DNA of 64,000 bases from Planctomycetia bacterium (GCA_016191115.1 JACPPG010000036.1:48008-112007); one strand, 5' to 3'. Positions 47,702 to 57,760 are shown, counted from the first letter of the stretch. The notes: a model not told the origin generated them from the letters alone. Program-made: numbers and translations.

Positions 47702-49840
47702 CTACTTCGGCATGGGGAGCACGACGAGCACATTTTCCGGGAACGATGCTTCGCCGGCCTTGCCGTTGATGCGGTAGTGGACTTTCAACTGCTTCGCCGT
47801 GCCGGGCGTCGGGTCGCCGCCGAAGCTGTCATTGTAGCTTGCCGACGGCAAGGAAATCAGGGGCAGGTCGCCGGCGTGCCGCTTGAGCACGTCGGTGACG
47901 TCTTTTTGCGCGGCCCCCGCGCCGTATTCCGCCTTGATAATTTCGAGCTTCACCGGGTCGAGACCGATCTTCGCCAACAGCGCCCGCGCGTCGTCCGACT
48001 TGCTGCCGAGTTTCTGCGCGATGGCCAGCGCCACTTGCGCGGCGTCCAGCTTTAAGGCCGGCGCCTCCGCGGCCTTCACGGCCACTTTGAGCGTATCCGC
48101 GTTGGGGTACCGTTCGAGCACCGCCAAGACCAGCTTCTGTTCGTCGGGGCGGCGCGCGGCATCGAGGGCTTTCTGGCACATCTCGGCACGGGCCGCGTCG
48201 GACATCGTGAATTGACGCGCCAGACGGATGTAGCCGCGCAGCGCGCGGACCTGGTACTTGTCGCCGGACGCGGTCTTCGCCAGGTCCAACAACACCGGCC
48301 CCGCGTCGACGGTCATCCACTCACCCAGCACGCGCGTCCCCGTGTCCAGAAGTTGCTCGTCTCCCCCTTTCATCGTGGCGCCAATCGTCTGCAAGGCCTT
48401 CGGCCCGCCCATCGCGCCGAGAATCTTCAGCAGGTCCTCCTTCGTCGAGGTCGAGGCGCGGGGCATCGCCGCCGCCAGCTCGGCGGCGCACGCCTCTCGG
48501 TCCGGCATGCGGACCGATGCGGCGCGGAGCGCCTGCGCGGCCACCCGCCCGTCGTCCGGACTCTTGGGAGCAAGGACCTGCGACACCAGCACCGAAAGCT
48601 CCTCTGGACCGATCGTTTCCCCCAGCGCGGTCAGGGCGGCGCCGCGGATGGCCGGGTCCGATTGATCGAGCGCTTTCACCAGCGCCGGCGTCGCGGCGAC
48701 ATGGCGCTGCGCGACGACTTGCAATAGCACGAGCAGCGCCTTGCCTTGCGCCTCCGGCAGGCGCGCGGCGATCTCGCGGTTCGGTTGGTCGCCCGGCATG
48801 TCGGCCAGCGCCCCAAGCGCCGTTTGCGCCACGTCGGCATCCGGATCAGCGGCGATCGCCAATAGCGTCGATACGTTCGCGGCTTCGCCCGAGCGCCCAA
48901 TAACGCCGACGGCCGCGATGCGAAGCTGCTTGTCCCCCTTGTTCTTGGCGACTTGCAAAAGCGCCGGCGACACGACCGAGTCGGCGCGGTCGGCCAGCGC
49001 GTACAAGAGCAGTGCGCCGCGGTCGGGCGCCAGCCGCGCCACCTGCGCCTCCAGGGTCTGGGCGACTTCGCGTCCGGGAAGCTCGCGGGCCGCGCTTAAG
49101 GCCATCTGCACGAGGCCCCGCTCGCTCGAAGTGAGCTGCTCGATCAACAGCGGCACCCCGCCTGGCCCGCGGGCGAGGATGGCGCCGCGCGTCGCCTCGA
49201 GGACACGTTGCTTCGGCACGTCGGCGCGACGGACTTCGTCGTAGATTTCGGCGGCTTCCTTGGCCTTGCCTTCGGCCATGAGGCGTTCGGCGCACAGAAT
49301 GCAGCCCTCCGCGACCGCCCCGCGGACGGCGCGGTCGGGGCCGGCCAACGATTGCCGCAGGACCTTTGTGGCCGCTGGATTCGCGACGTGCCCGAGCGCC
49401 ACGGCCGCGGCGGACGCCACGTCATTGTCCTGGTCCTTGAGACGCCCGGATAGCCCGTCGACGGCCTTGGCGTCGCGCCGGACGCCGATCGAGTTGATTG
49501 TGCCCACGAGCAGCCGGCCTTTGACTGTTCCCATGGCGTCTCGCAATGCTTCGTCGGCCGCCGGATCGGGGATGGCTTCGAGCGCGATGCGGGCCCACGA
49601 GTGAAGCTGCTCATGCGAGAGGAGCTTGGCCAGTTCAGGCACGGCATCCTTGCCGCCGTGGATAGCCAGTTCCTTGCAGGCGATGGCTTTCTCGGCCGGC
49701 GCGCCGGTGCGTAACGTTTCGATCAGGGCCTTTTCCTTCGCCGTGCTTTGCTCTTCGCCAGCGGCCACTGAGGCGTACGCCAGGCAAGCTAGCGCCGCAA
49801 GCCAAGGGGCACAGCGTGAGATGCGTCGAGTCTTGTCCAT
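47702..49840 (-). CDS. Secreted HEAT-repeat protein
   Basis: A 712-residue protein with signal peptide (RCAPWLAALACLAYASVAAG). Most of the chain is a series of HEAT-like helical repeats (for example DVASAAAVALGHVANPAATK and DVAQTALGALADMPG). The last 90 residues are different: a short domain with ISLPSASYNDSFGGDPTPGT and KVHYRINGKAGEASFPENVL, which may be beta-rich. HEAT arrays mediate protein binding; the partner is unknown. The ATG at 49840 has GAGG nine bases upstream. The Gfo/Idh/MocA gene lies upstream on the same strand. Confidence 0.88.
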   Translation of the reverse strand: MDKTRRISRCAPWLAALACLAYASVAAGEEQSTAKEKALIETLRTGAPAEKAIACKELAIHGGKDAVPELAKLLSHEQLHSWARIALEAIPDPAADEALRDAMGTVKGRLLVGTINSIGVRRDAKAVDGLSGRLKDQDNDVASAAAVALGHVANPAATKVLRQSLAGPDRAVRGAVAEGCILCAERLMAEGKAKEAAEIYDEVRRADVPKQRVLEATRGAILARGPGGVPLLIEQLTSSERGLVQMALSAARELPGREVAQTLEAQVARLAPDRGALLLYALADRADSVVSPALLQVAKNKGDKQLRIAAVGVIGRSGEAANVSTLLAIAADPDADVAQTALGALADMPGDQPNREIAARLPEAQGKALLVLLQVVAQRHVAATPALVKALDQSDPAIRGAALTALGETIGPEELSVLVSQVLAPKSPDDGRVAAQALRAASVRMPDREACAAELAAAMPRASTSTKEDLLKILGAMGGPKALQTIGATMKGGDEQLLDTGTRVLGEWMTVDAGPVLLDLAKTASGDKYQVRALRGYIRLARQFTMSDAARAEMCQKALDAARRPDEQKLVLAVLERYPNADTLKVAVKAAEAPALKLDAAQVALAIAQKLGSKSDDARALLAKIGLDPVKLEIIKAEYGAGAAQKDVTDVLKRHAGDLPLISLPSASYNDSFGGDPTPGTAKQLKVHYRINGKAGEASFPENVLVVLPMPK

Positions 49841-49942
49841 GATTCTGGATCCTCATCAATTGTCAGGCTTGCGCGGGCTGTTGTCGGCGTGCCTGAAAAA
49901 TGTTTGGTGTCGCCGCCTTGATTCCTGCTGCAAAAGGCTGCC

Positions 49943-51229
49943 CTACAATCGCCACGGCTCGCGCAGGGCCTCCGATCGCAACCGGTTGGCCTGATCGTCG
50001 CCGATGAATGCGTGCTTCTTGGGGTCGTAGGTCACCTTGCGATCGAGCGCCAGGGCGATATTGGCCGCATGGCAGGCAATGTGGGCGAAGCAGGCCGCGT
50101 CGGCATTGGCCCGCGGCTGGCTGCGCGTCTTCACGCAGTCGAGGAAGTTGCGAACGTGGAAAGTCGCCGGGTAGCCGGCGATTTCCTCGACGGTCCGGCC
50201 GGCGAGCAATTCCGGAGAGCTCAACACGTACTTGCCGCTGTCGCCCGTTTCGACCCAGCCCGTGTCCCCCTCGAAGCGCACGGGGCACGAGCCGAGCGGG
50301 ATCCAACCCGTCTCGCGGATGATCAGCTCCACGCCGTTGGCGTAGCGGGCCACGATGCGGCCTTCCCGCGGCGGGTTGTACTCGACCGGGCACGTGTCAT
50401 CGGCGCCGACGGCCCACTGGCAGAGGTCGACGCAGTGCGAGCCCCACTCCAGGACGCCGCCGCCCACAAGCCCGCCCCCTTTCTCGAAGTTGAACCCGTC
50501 GAGCAGCTTGGCGTTGAACGGCCGCCATGCGGCAGGGCCCAGATACATATCCCAGTCGACGACTTCGCGCGGCGGCTCTTGCTCCGCGGCGAGCCAACCG
50601 CTCATCATCGCCTTCATGCCGGCCGGGTGCGCGTAGACCTTTTGAAGCTTGCCAAGCTTGCCGGTCCGGGCGATCTCGCACGCGAAGGCAAAATGCGGCA
50701 GGCTGCGCCGCTGCGTCCCAGCCTGGAACACGCGGCCGGTGCGGCGCATCGTCTCGGCGAGCTGCAGACTCTGCGAGATGTTCTTCGTGCACGGCTTCTC
50801 GCAATACATGTCCTTGCCGGCCTTCGCGGCGTACATCGCCGCCGTGGCATGCCAGTTGGGGCCCGTGGCGATCAGCACGGCGTCGATATCCGCACGGTCC
50901 AAGAGCTCGCGGAAGTCGCGATAACGGGCACAGTCCTGATTGCCGTACCGCTCGTCGGCGATTTTCTTGACCGCGTCGCGGCGCGCCGCCTTCACGTCGC
51001 AGACGGCCACGAACTGGAGGTCTTTTTGCTCGAGGAAGCAGCCCAGGTCATACGTGCCGCGGTTACCGATGCCGATCCCTCCCAGGACGATGCGCTCACT
51101 GGGGGCGACGGCGCCGTCCCGGCCCAAGGCCGAGCTGGGGATGATCGTGGGCGCCGCGACGGCGGCGCCGGCCGCCACGGCGGACTTCAGAAAACGCCGG
51201 CGGTGAAGATTAGGCTCATGAGTCGACAT
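49943..51229 (-). CDS. Gfo/Idh/MocA family oxidoreductase, Tat-exported
   Basis: A 428-residue protein. The Tat signal is RRRFLKSAVAAGAAVAAP. The Rossmann fold starts at IVLGGIGIGNRGTYDLGCFL, and the EKP motif that holds the catalytic Lys is in KDMYCEKPCTKN. The C-terminal part contains GGGLVGGGVLEWGSHCVDL. It probably oxidises or reduces a sugar with a tightly bound nicotinamide cofactor in the periplasm, as in many planctomycete paralogues. AGGAG lies six bases before the ATG at 51229. Confidence 0.93.
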   Translation of the reverse strand: MSTHEPNLHRRRFLKSAVAAGAAVAAPTIIPSSALGRDGAVAPSERIVLGGIGIGNRGTYDLGCFLEQKDLQFVAVCDVKAARRDAVKKIADERYGNQDCARYRDFRELLDRADIDAVLIATGPNWHATAAMYAAKAGKDMYCEKPCTKNISQSLQLAETMRRTGRVFQAGTQRRSLPHFAFACEIARTGKLGKLQKVYAHPAGMKAMMSGWLAAEQEPPREVVDWDMYLGPAAWRPFNAKLLDGFNFEKGGGLVGGGVLEWGSHCVDLCQWAVGADDTCPVEYNPPREGRIVARYANGVELIIRETGWIPLGSCPVRFEGDTGWVETGDSGKYVLSSPELLAGRTVEEIAGYPATFHVRNFLDCVKTRSQPRANADAACFAHIACHAANIALALDRKVTYDPKKHAFIGDDQANRLRSEALREPWRL

Positions 51230-51532
51230 GACTGCTCTCCTGGTCACGATGGCGCATGAATCGGGCACGGCCCGAAAGCGCTTCCTCAAGATGCTCACAG
51301 CATACCCGCGCGGGCGGTGGCTTTCCACCGTTTCGCGGTTTGCAGCATTCCGCAGCGCTCTGTCGGCTCGTCCTCAAGCGGTATCGCTAGGTTACGTCCC
51401 GAAGTATCATCAGGGTTCCGTGCAGCCGCTGGGCAATCGCGGGACGGTCAGCTTCTTTCTCTCTTTGTGGTGGTGACACTGGTCGCCATTCTGACGCGGT
51501 CCGTTGCCAAGCGAGCCATACAGCCACCAGCG
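51230..51532. other. Intergenic region, no supported gene
   Basis: Between the Gfo/Idh/MocA gene and a doubtful small secreted protein. A frame near 51450-51560 (minus strand) reads a membrane-like segment (MFLAVTLVAVWLAWQ) but is not joined to a start. It may be the lost end of the upstream small gene. Confidence 0.4.
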
Positions 51533-51790
51533 TCACGGCCAAAAACATCGTCCAGTCCGAACTGAAACCAAGCGGCGGCGGGGTGGCGATGCAGCGGACA
51601 TGGGCGAATTCTTGATCGCAGAAAGGACGCTGGAGAAGCCTGCCAACCCGTCAACGCTGACCGTGGCGATGATCCGCGTCGGATCACTCCGCTCCGCGGC
51701 CTGCGCGGACGGCGACCCGAGAAAGAGCGCCGCCAGGCAGGCGACGAGAATGAGTCGAATGTGTGTGCCGGAGTTGAGAATGTACTTCAT
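51533..51790 (-). CDS. Small secreted protein, probably truncated
   Basis: An 85-residue frame starting at the ATG at 51790, with a convincing signal peptide (RLILVACLAALFLGSPSAQA). The mature part begins AERSDPTRIIATVSVDGLAG. After about residue 70 the translation becomes Arg-rich and unlike protein. Another frame just downstream spells a membrane segment (FLAVTLVAVWLAWQ), so a frameshift around 51560-51580 may have split one gene. No family is recognised. Confidence 0.45.
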   Translation of the reverse strand: MKYILNSGTHIRLILVACLAALFLGSPSAQAAERSDPTRIIATVSVDGLAGFSSVLSAIKNSPMSAASPPRRRLVSVRTGRCFWP

Positions 51791-51911
51791 CAAGAATCTC
51801 TTTGAATTGCCAACATGCCGAGTCTTCGTGAGCAATGTGTTGCGAAGATATTGCGATATGGACAGAAGAGCTTGCTAGGCTGTTCTTCCCTTCGCGAATA
51901 GGAAGCACGCT

Positions 51912-53024
51912 CTACATCGCCGCCAGCACGAGCGCGAGGTTGGCGATGATGAAACCAGCGACGACCATTTTGAACGACACTCGGTCAAGCCGACGCGACA
52001 ACTCTTGCTCTCCGCAGCGATCGTAGAGGTAGAGCGACAAGGTCGATTCGAGCAGCGTGACGAGAATCGTGAGAATGCCCAGACCGTTGACGATGTCTGC
52101 CAAGGCGAGTTCTCCGGTGTCGGGCACGAAGCTGCTCACGAGGTAGGAATTCGCCACGGCGGCAAACAGGGCGCCGATGCCGAGCCCGAAGCGTGGATCG
52201 ACGTCGGTCGGTTTGATGAAGCAGGCCAGGGCCGCGATGATCACCGCGACATAAAGCGCCTGGAACATCTTTAGATATAGGCCCCATTGGCCGCGCTTGA
52301 TGAAGATCCCCAGGCGAAACTGCGAGTAGGTGGACCTGGTATCGGGCGGCAATCGCGGATCCCCTCGCGTGGTCTTGTAGGAGTGCGGTTTCTCAATCGC
52401 CTGCCACTCGGCGATCCGATAGCCGGGTACGCTCACCCGAGTGCTAACGTTCGAGCTCTGTAGGTCGGGCACGAACACCATTTTCTCGCGCACCAACTCG
52501 CCGTTCTCGATGGCCAATGTCAGCAGATGAGAATCGAGCGGGAACTGCGCCACCGAGAAGGGCTTGGTGATTTTCGCTTCGATCCGATAGCGCTCGTAGT
52601 GCAGTCCATCGGCGTGGAAGTCCGCGAGTTTCTCGCGCGACGTGATGGATCCCTCCATGATGACAAAGCCTTCCGCCGGCTTCAGACCGTCGCCATGCCA
52701 GCGAAACCACACGTCGAAGACCGCCGTCCACGTGGCGTCCCGAGTGGATAACTCCGGGACGCGTTCGACATAGAATCCAACATGCACCGGAGTGGCCTCG
52801 GCCGTGGAGCTTTCGGCGGCGGCGGTCACCCCGGGGTCCGGCGCGTCGGGGTCCATGAGCCGACGATTCGCGGCGATCTGCTGGTGCTTCGCTTGCCACT
52901 CGAAAAACACCGAGGCGCCCGCCGCAACAAAGAAAAGAGCGCCAAGAGCGAGTATCCAAAGACGAAACCACTTGCGCTCCTGCTTTGGCGAGAGCTGGTT
53001 CTGAATATCGACCGGAGTGCTCAT
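51912..53024 (-). CDS. Pentameric ligand-gated ion channel homologue (Pro-loop family)
   Basis: A 370-residue protein. After an N-terminal membrane segment (about 22-41), residues of about 78-245 form a beta-rich outer domain. It contains VDVWFRW-like text (TAVFDVWFRWHGD), YERYRIEAKITKPF, and AQFPLDSHLLTLAIEN, whose F-P-x-D matches the Pro-loop of bacterial GLIC/ELIC-type channels (no Cys pair). Four membrane helices follow at about 249-270, 280-300, 312-334 and 352-369, with the M2-like RFGLGIGALFAAVANSYLVS and a Pro in the next loop (SFVPDTGEL). The extra N-terminal segment is unusual. The ligand is unknown. The ATG at 53024 is used. Confidence 0.7.
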   Translation of the reverse strand: MSTPVDIQNQLSPKQERKWFRLWILALGALFFVAAGASVFFEWQAKHQQIAANRRLMDPDAPDPGVTAAAESSTAEATPVHVGFYVERVPELSTRDATWTAVFDVWFRWHGDGLKPAEGFVIMEGSITSREKLADFHADGLHYERYRIEAKITKPFSVAQFPLDSHLLTLAIENGELVREKMVFVPDLQSSNVSTRVSVPGYRIAEWQAIEKPHSYKTTRGDPRLPPDTRSTYSQFRLGIFIKRGQWGLYLKMFQALYVAVIIAALACFIKPTDVDPRFGLGIGALFAAVANSYLVSSFVPDTGELALADIVNGLGILTILVTLLESTLSLYLYDRCGEQELSRRLDRVSFKMVVAGFIIANLALVLAAM

Positions 53025-53190
53025 GGCCGCCGATATAGCAGATGCCACGCTCGTGTCAACAACGCTCTGGGCGCAGGCCCACTGCGCCGAATTGACCAGA
53101 ACGCGGAACACGTCAGTCTGCGCCTGACGAGGCGTAGTGCTACTCGCGGCAAGGCGTCTTTGAATCTCCTCGACAAATTCCTTTACCGCC

Positions 53191-54192
53191 TCACGCCTCG
53201 ATGCCGTACACGCGGCTGGCCGTGTCGTGGTAGAGGGCCGCTTTCTCCGCGTCGGAAAACGTCTCCGTGATCCGCTTGAATGAATTCCACAATACGTTGT
53301 ACGAGCAACTGGCGCGGTCGACGGGAAAATTGCTCTCGAACATGCACCGCCGGGCGCCGAAGCAATCGATCGTGTGCAGGTAGTACGCCTTCGTCGCGTC
53401 GGCCAGCTCCTGCGACGTCGGCGGGCGATTGGCCTTGTGAAAGCCGAATCCGTTGATGGGCATCGCCAGGCCGCCGAGCTTGGCTGTCACGTTCTCGCAG
53501 CGGGCCAGCTCCGCCACGGCGCCCTTCCAATATCGCAAGATATCGTCGCGCTTTCCCTGGTACGGGCCGATGCCCAAGGGACTGCCGAAGTGATCGAGGA
53601 TGATCGACTGATTGGGGAAGGCCCGCGCCAGATCGATCAACTCCGGCAATTGCGGATGATAGAGCCAGGCGTCGAACGTCAAGCCGCGCTTCCCAAGCTC
53701 GGCAAGACCGCGGCGGAACGTTGCGTCGCCCAACAGGCCCTGCGGAGGCGAGGTGTGCGAGTTGCGAACCGCCTCGCTGGCGTCCCAGCCCGTGGCATGC
53801 CGGATGCCGCGAAAGCGCCGGCTGGCGGCGAGTTGGGCATCGAGCACCTCGCCCACGGCCTCGCCCAGCGTCAGATCGGCGAAGCTGACGATCGCGGCCG
53901 CGATGCGCGTCTTGCCGTGCGCGCTCGCCGCGCTGCGGGTGGCCACGCCATCCACGAACTCCGTCTCGCCGACGGGACGCAGCGGCGCCGGCCCGCTTGC
54001 GCGATACATGCACATGCATTCCATGAACACGGTCGAGACGACGTTGTGGCCACTGCCGACGTCGGCCGACAACTCGTCGAGCAGGTAGCGCTTGTCGAGA
54101 TGGTCCCACAGATGATGATGCGCGTCGCAAATGGCCAGATTCGGCTCGAGCGTTTCTTCAAGGACCTGGTCCAGCCACGCTTGCTTGTCCAT
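53191..54192 (-). CDS. Amidohydrolase family protein (PF04909 type)
   Basis: A 333-residue cytoplasmic TIM-barrel hydrolase. The metal motif is ICDAHHHLWDH. RGIRHATGWDASE, SIILDHFGSPLGIGPYQGKR and CMFESNFPVDRASC (late acidic residue) fit the lactonase/amidohydrolase-2 group. It has no signal peptide. GAGG lies seven bases before the ATG at 54192. It is the last gene of a leftward row with the secreted protein and PQQ propeller genes. Substrate unknown; a lactone or aromatic acid is usual for the group. Confidence 0.9.
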   Translation of the reverse strand: MDKQAWLDQVLEETLEPNLAICDAHHHLWDHLDKRYLLDELSADVGSGHNVVSTVFMECMCMYRASGPAPLRPVGETEFVDGVATRSAASAHGKTRIAAAIVSFADLTLGEAVGEVLDAQLAASRRFRGIRHATGWDASEAVRNSHTSPPQGLLGDATFRRGLAELGKRGLTFDAWLYHPQLPELIDLARAFPNQSIILDHFGSPLGIGPYQGKRDDILRYWKGAVAELARCENVTAKLGGLAMPINGFGFHKANRPPTSQELADATKAYYLHTIDCFGARRCMFESNFPVDRASCSYNVLWNSFKRITETFSDAEKAALYHDTASRVYGIEA

Positions 54193-54278
54193 GCCAATCC
54201 TCGCCCTTCGACGCCGTCGCAATATGGCCGTGGCCTTGGCCGTTCTCGGCGAGTTGGAAGGCTTCGAGGAGCCGCTCG

Positions 54279-56144
54279 TCACTCGTGATACGGCTGCAGC
54301 TCCAGGAAGTTGAACGTCTGTTCCTGGCCGAAGGGGCCGTCGGGCTTGCCCTCGCTGGGCCAGTCGGAGACCGTCAGTTTGGCGGTGGCCGCTTTCGCGC
54401 GGAAGATTTTCCAGTGATAGGTGATCCACACCGGGATCGGCGGCTCTGGCGATGAGGGATAGATTTCGCTGAACGAGCGCTTCTCGTCGAGCTCGACGCC
54501 TGCAAGCGTCACGCGGCCTTGGAACTTCTGCGCCTCGCCCTCGGTTTTCTTTTGCGGGTTCACCAGGTCCTGGTAGTCGCACGTGAGCATCTTCAGCGAG
54601 TACAGCCGGCCGGGCTCCAGGTTCTTGATCGTCTGTGAGAACGTGTTGGGGCCGTTCGCGCTCCGCTTCATCCACAAAAACGTGTCGCCGATGTGCTCCG
54701 GATCGGCCGGGCGGCCCAGGCCCATGTACCGCCCCTCGATGCGGCCGTAGCGCGGGAAGCTTTTGGCGGCGATTGCGCCTTCTTCGGCCGGCTGAAGCGT
54801 CCACCCGGCCAGGCCCTGCTCGAAATCCGCGTTCTGAATGTGCGCGAGAAAGAGCGGGTCGCGGGTGAGCATTTCGGTTTTGCCTTCGATGCCGTAGTGC
54901 CGGTACAGCTTGCCCACGAACCGCACGGTCTCCTCGTCCGCCAGAATCGACGTCCACCATTCCACCCCGGCCAGCCCGGCAAGCTGCGGATCGTTGGCCA
55001 CGAGATTCATCTGCTGGTCCATCCACACGTGGTAGTCGACGTTGGGCTGCTTGTTGATCCCGCCCGGCGGCATGGAGAAGAGGCCAAAGGCGACGACCAT
55101 GTGCTGTTTGACGCCCGGCTCCTTCGCCTCCCAGTCGGCGATGCCGTCGACGAATGTCTGCAGGGCGTCTTGCGAGGCCTGCTCGTTCGAGACCTCGAAG
55201 ATGTACCGCTCGAGCGCGATCCGGCAGTCGCTGTCGATCAGGCTGCGGACGAAGGTCGGGCCGATCATTTCCTGGTTGAGCTTCTTGCCGCTACCGCCGA
55301 CGTAGGCGTAGACCGTCTTGTTCCGGTAGCGATCGTCGTTGTGCATGCGCTTGATGGCTGCTTCGCAGTCGCGATGGCGCGATTGCTCCTCGTCGATGCG
55401 CTTCTGACGCTCCGGGCTGACGGTGCCCGCGGGCCGGTTCGAAGGGTTATTGACGATGAACTCGTTGATAATGATTCCGTCCAGAAACGGCGCCCTATCG
55501 AGAAAGGCGGCCCAGAACGCGAAGTGCTCATCGGCCGTCTTGGCCTGGGCGTTGATCCCGACCTCGGCGACGAAGCGCTTTCCCTGGCGGTGCCAATCAT
55601 CGATGACCGACTGGGGCAGTTCGATGTTGTTTGGAACGATCGTGGTGGTGATGTTGGGCAGGACGTCCTTCTTGAGGAACTCCATGTCGTAGAGACCGTA
55701 CGATTTGATGGCCGAATTGAAGCCCAGCCCACAGTGGATCAGCTCCGGGATAGCCCGCACGACGAGTTGTTCGACGGTTGCGCCGTCGGCACAGTCTACG
55801 TGGATCTGGTGCTCGCCGCCGGCGACATAGCGCACTGCTTCATCGACGCGGGCACCGTCAGATGCGTGGACGACAAGAGTGTCGCCTTCACTCTTTCTGT
55901 CGAGCGCAATCTTGACCGACCCTGTGGCGCCGCACCTGGCCGAAGCAAAGATCCAGCCAGCCCGTGGGCGCGCGAACTTGAACGAGCTACTGGGCTGAGA
56001 GATGCCAGAAACGTCGAGCAGCGTGGCGACGACGTTGTTTAGCTTCTTTTCGCTGGAAGCGAGCACGTTCGGCTCGGCGGCTCCCGCGCGGTAGCAGCAC
56101 CAAAGCAAGAGCAGGACCGCGGCAATCGTCGGTTTTTGTTTCAT
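54279..56144 (-). CDS. Large secreted protein, possible glycoside-hydrolase fold
   Basis: A 621-residue protein with signal peptide (KPTIAAVLLLLWCCYRAGA). The middle (about residues 140-410) looks like a TIM barrel: GLYDMEFLKKDVLPNITTTI, KRFVAEVGINAQAK and FLDGIIINEFIVNNPSNRP, with conserved Glu/Asn. The C-terminal 180 residues (from IQNADFEQGLAGWTLQPAEE) look like a galactose-binding-like jelly roll, as in carbohydrate-binding modules. No family could be named. It lies 69 bases after the PQQ propeller gene on the same strand. Confidence 0.8.
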   Translation of the reverse strand: MKQKPTIAAVLLLLWCCYRAGAAEPNVLASSEKKLNNVVATLLDVSGISQPSSSFKFARPRAGWIFASARCGATGSVKIALDRKSEGDTLVVHASDGARVDEAVRYVAGGEHQIHVDCADGATVEQLVVRAIPELIHCGLGFNSAIKSYGLYDMEFLKKDVLPNITTTIVPNNIELPQSVIDDWHRQGKRFVAEVGINAQAKTADEHFAFWAAFLDRAPFLDGIIINEFIVNNPSNRPAGTVSPERQKRIDEEQSRHRDCEAAIKRMHNDDRYRNKTVYAYVGGSGKKLNQEMIGPTFVRSLIDSDCRIALERYIFEVSNEQASQDALQTFVDGIADWEAKEPGVKQHMVVAFGLFSMPPGGINKQPNVDYHVWMDQQMNLVANDPQLAGLAGVEWWTSILADEETVRFVGKLYRHYGIEGKTEMLTRDPLFLAHIQNADFEQGLAGWTLQPAEEGAIAAKSFPRYGRIEGRYMGLGRPADPEHIGDTFLWMKRSANGPNTFSQTIKNLEPGRLYSLKMLTCDYQDLVNPQKKTEGEAQKFQGRVTLAGVELDEKRSFSEIYPSSPEPPIPVWITYHWKIFRAKAATAKLTVSDWPSEGKPDGPFGQEQTFNFLELQPYHE

Positions 56145-56213
56145 GGCGGGATGGCAAAACGTGCGGGGAGGAGACTACTTGCTTCTTGCTTCGCCGGCAC
56201 GGCAGCGAGCCTT

Positions 56214-57623
56214 TCACTTCGCTGCTGCCCCGGCGATCTTGTACAAGCTTTGAAAGGTCCGCAGGTAGAGGGCCCCATCGGCCACGGCCGGCGAGGCCCG
56301 CATTCCTTCGGCGAGCTGATTCTTGGCCACGACTTCCGGCGGCACGCTTGTGCGGACGACGGTCGTCGTCCCTGCTTCGTCGCAGGCGTAGAGATGGTCG
56401 CCTGCGACGATCGGCGAGGCGACGAACGAGCCGCCCAGTCGCAAGGCAGATAGTTCTTCGCCTGTTTTCGCGTCGATGGTGTAGAGGATGCCGTTGTCGG
56501 TCAGCATCCACACCCGGCCGCGGTCGAGCGCCGGCGCGCAGAGGCGCGAGTTCCCCTTGGTGCGGTTCCACGCCAGGTGCGTGCCGGTGACGTTGCCTTG
56601 CGTCGAGGCGTCGAGCCGCACGGCCATGAAGTTTGCGCCGGCCGAGCCGGTGTTGATAATCGCCAGGTTTTCGAAGAAGACAGGCGGGGCCGCGGCGTTG
56701 AAGTCGGTGTGCGTGACCGTCCAGATCTCGCGCCCCGTCGCGGCGTCGTAGCCGAAGGCGGCCCGCGAGCCGATCGAAACCAGGTGCGTCCGCCCCGCGA
56801 CGTCGATCGTGCCCGGCGTGCCGTAGGCCTTGCGAAGATCGCCGTCGAGCTTGGGCTTGCCGTCCGGGCCCAGGTCGTGATAGTCGGTCGAGCGGTCGGC
56901 CCGCCAGACGGTCTTGCCGGTTCGTTTGTCGAGAGCCGCGACGTACTGCTGGTCGATGCCGTCGAACGTGAGGATCACGAGGTCTTGGCAAACGACGGGC
57001 GACGAGCCCGGCCCGCGGAAATGACGGCATGGCAGATCGCGGCGATGCCAGACGATTGCCGCGGTTTCGGGATCGAGACGGGCCGTGCCATAACTGCCGA
57101 AGTGGACGTACACCGCGTCGTCTTCCAGCACGCAGCTTGGCGACGCGTAGGTGTTGACGGCGTTCCCCAGAGGCTCGGGCGAGTCGTTCTCGAACAACAG
57201 CTTGTGATGAATCACCCGGCCCGTGCGGGCATCGATGGCGTAGACGAATTGCTGCTTGCCGTCTTCCGCGGCCGCGGTGAACCACAATCGGCCGTGGCCG
57301 ATCACCGGCGTGGAATGGCCGAAGCCCTCCAGGTCGGTCTTCCAGGCGACGTTCTTGCCGGAAGCCTCGTCCCATGCGAGTGGCAGGCCGCGCGCGTCGC
57401 GCTGGGCCGCGCAGCCGTTGTGAAAGGGACCATTGCGAGCCGGCCAGGGCAGGTCGCCGGCGTGAAGAGCCCGCGCCGGAGGCGTCAGGAGAATCAGAAA
57501 TCCGACGAACGCGCATCGCAGGGCGTTCGTGCCACACAGGCGTTCGGGACGGACACGTCCCGCCGCGATTTCAAGAGAGGAAGCTACTTCCATCGGCGGC
57601 AGGGTTCGGGTGGGGTCGGCCAT
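56214..57623 (-). CDS. PQQ-like beta-propeller repeat protein
   Basis: A 469-residue exported protein of the BamB/PQQ-like type. Propeller blades carry the usual A-x-D-x-x-T-G-x-x-x-W words: YAIDARTGRVIHHKL, AALDKRTGKTVWRAD, GYDAATGREIWTV and YTIDAKTGEELSALR. The start WPARNGPFHNGCAA is typical of planctomycete paralogues. It probably does not bind PQQ and acts as a scaffold. The ATG at 57623 is used; an ATG at 57593 is possible. It is in a leftward row with the EF-hand lipoprotein gene upstream. Confidence 0.9.
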   Translation of the reverse strand: MADPTRTLPPMEVASSLEIAAGRVRPERLCGTNALRCAFVGFLILLTPPARALHAGDLPWPARNGPFHNGCAAQRDARGLPLAWDEASGKNVAWKTDLEGFGHSTPVIGHGRLWFTAAAEDGKQQFVYAIDARTGRVIHHKLLFENDSPEPLGNAVNTYASPSCVLEDDAVYVHFGSYGTARLDPETAAIVWHRRDLPCRHFRGPGSSPVVCQDLVILTFDGIDQQYVAALDKRTGKTVWRADRSTDYHDLGPDGKPKLDGDLRKAYGTPGTIDVAGRTHLVSIGSRAAFGYDAATGREIWTVTHTDFNAAAPPVFFENLAIINTGSAGANFMAVRLDASTQGNVTGTHLAWNRTKGNSRLCAPALDRGRVWMLTDNGILYTIDAKTGEELSALRLGGSFVASPIVAGDHLYACDEAGTTTVVRTSVPPEVVAKNQLAEGMRASPAVADGALYLRTFQSLYKIAGAAAK

Positions 57624-57760
57624 GCAAGGGGGTTCCGCGCTACGTTTGTCGGGTCGATCAAGCCCGATTGTAGCGTCGGCGGCGGCCGAATTCACCCTCT
57701 TAACGCGCGCTGGATGAGTGCCTCCCGCAAGCCGTCCCGCGGCGACCGGCGCGCGGGGCG

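Noticed and set aside
54693..56042. A 449-codon open frame antisense to the large secreted protein
   Set aside because: Shadow frame; the opposite strand has a signal peptide and coherent protein text.
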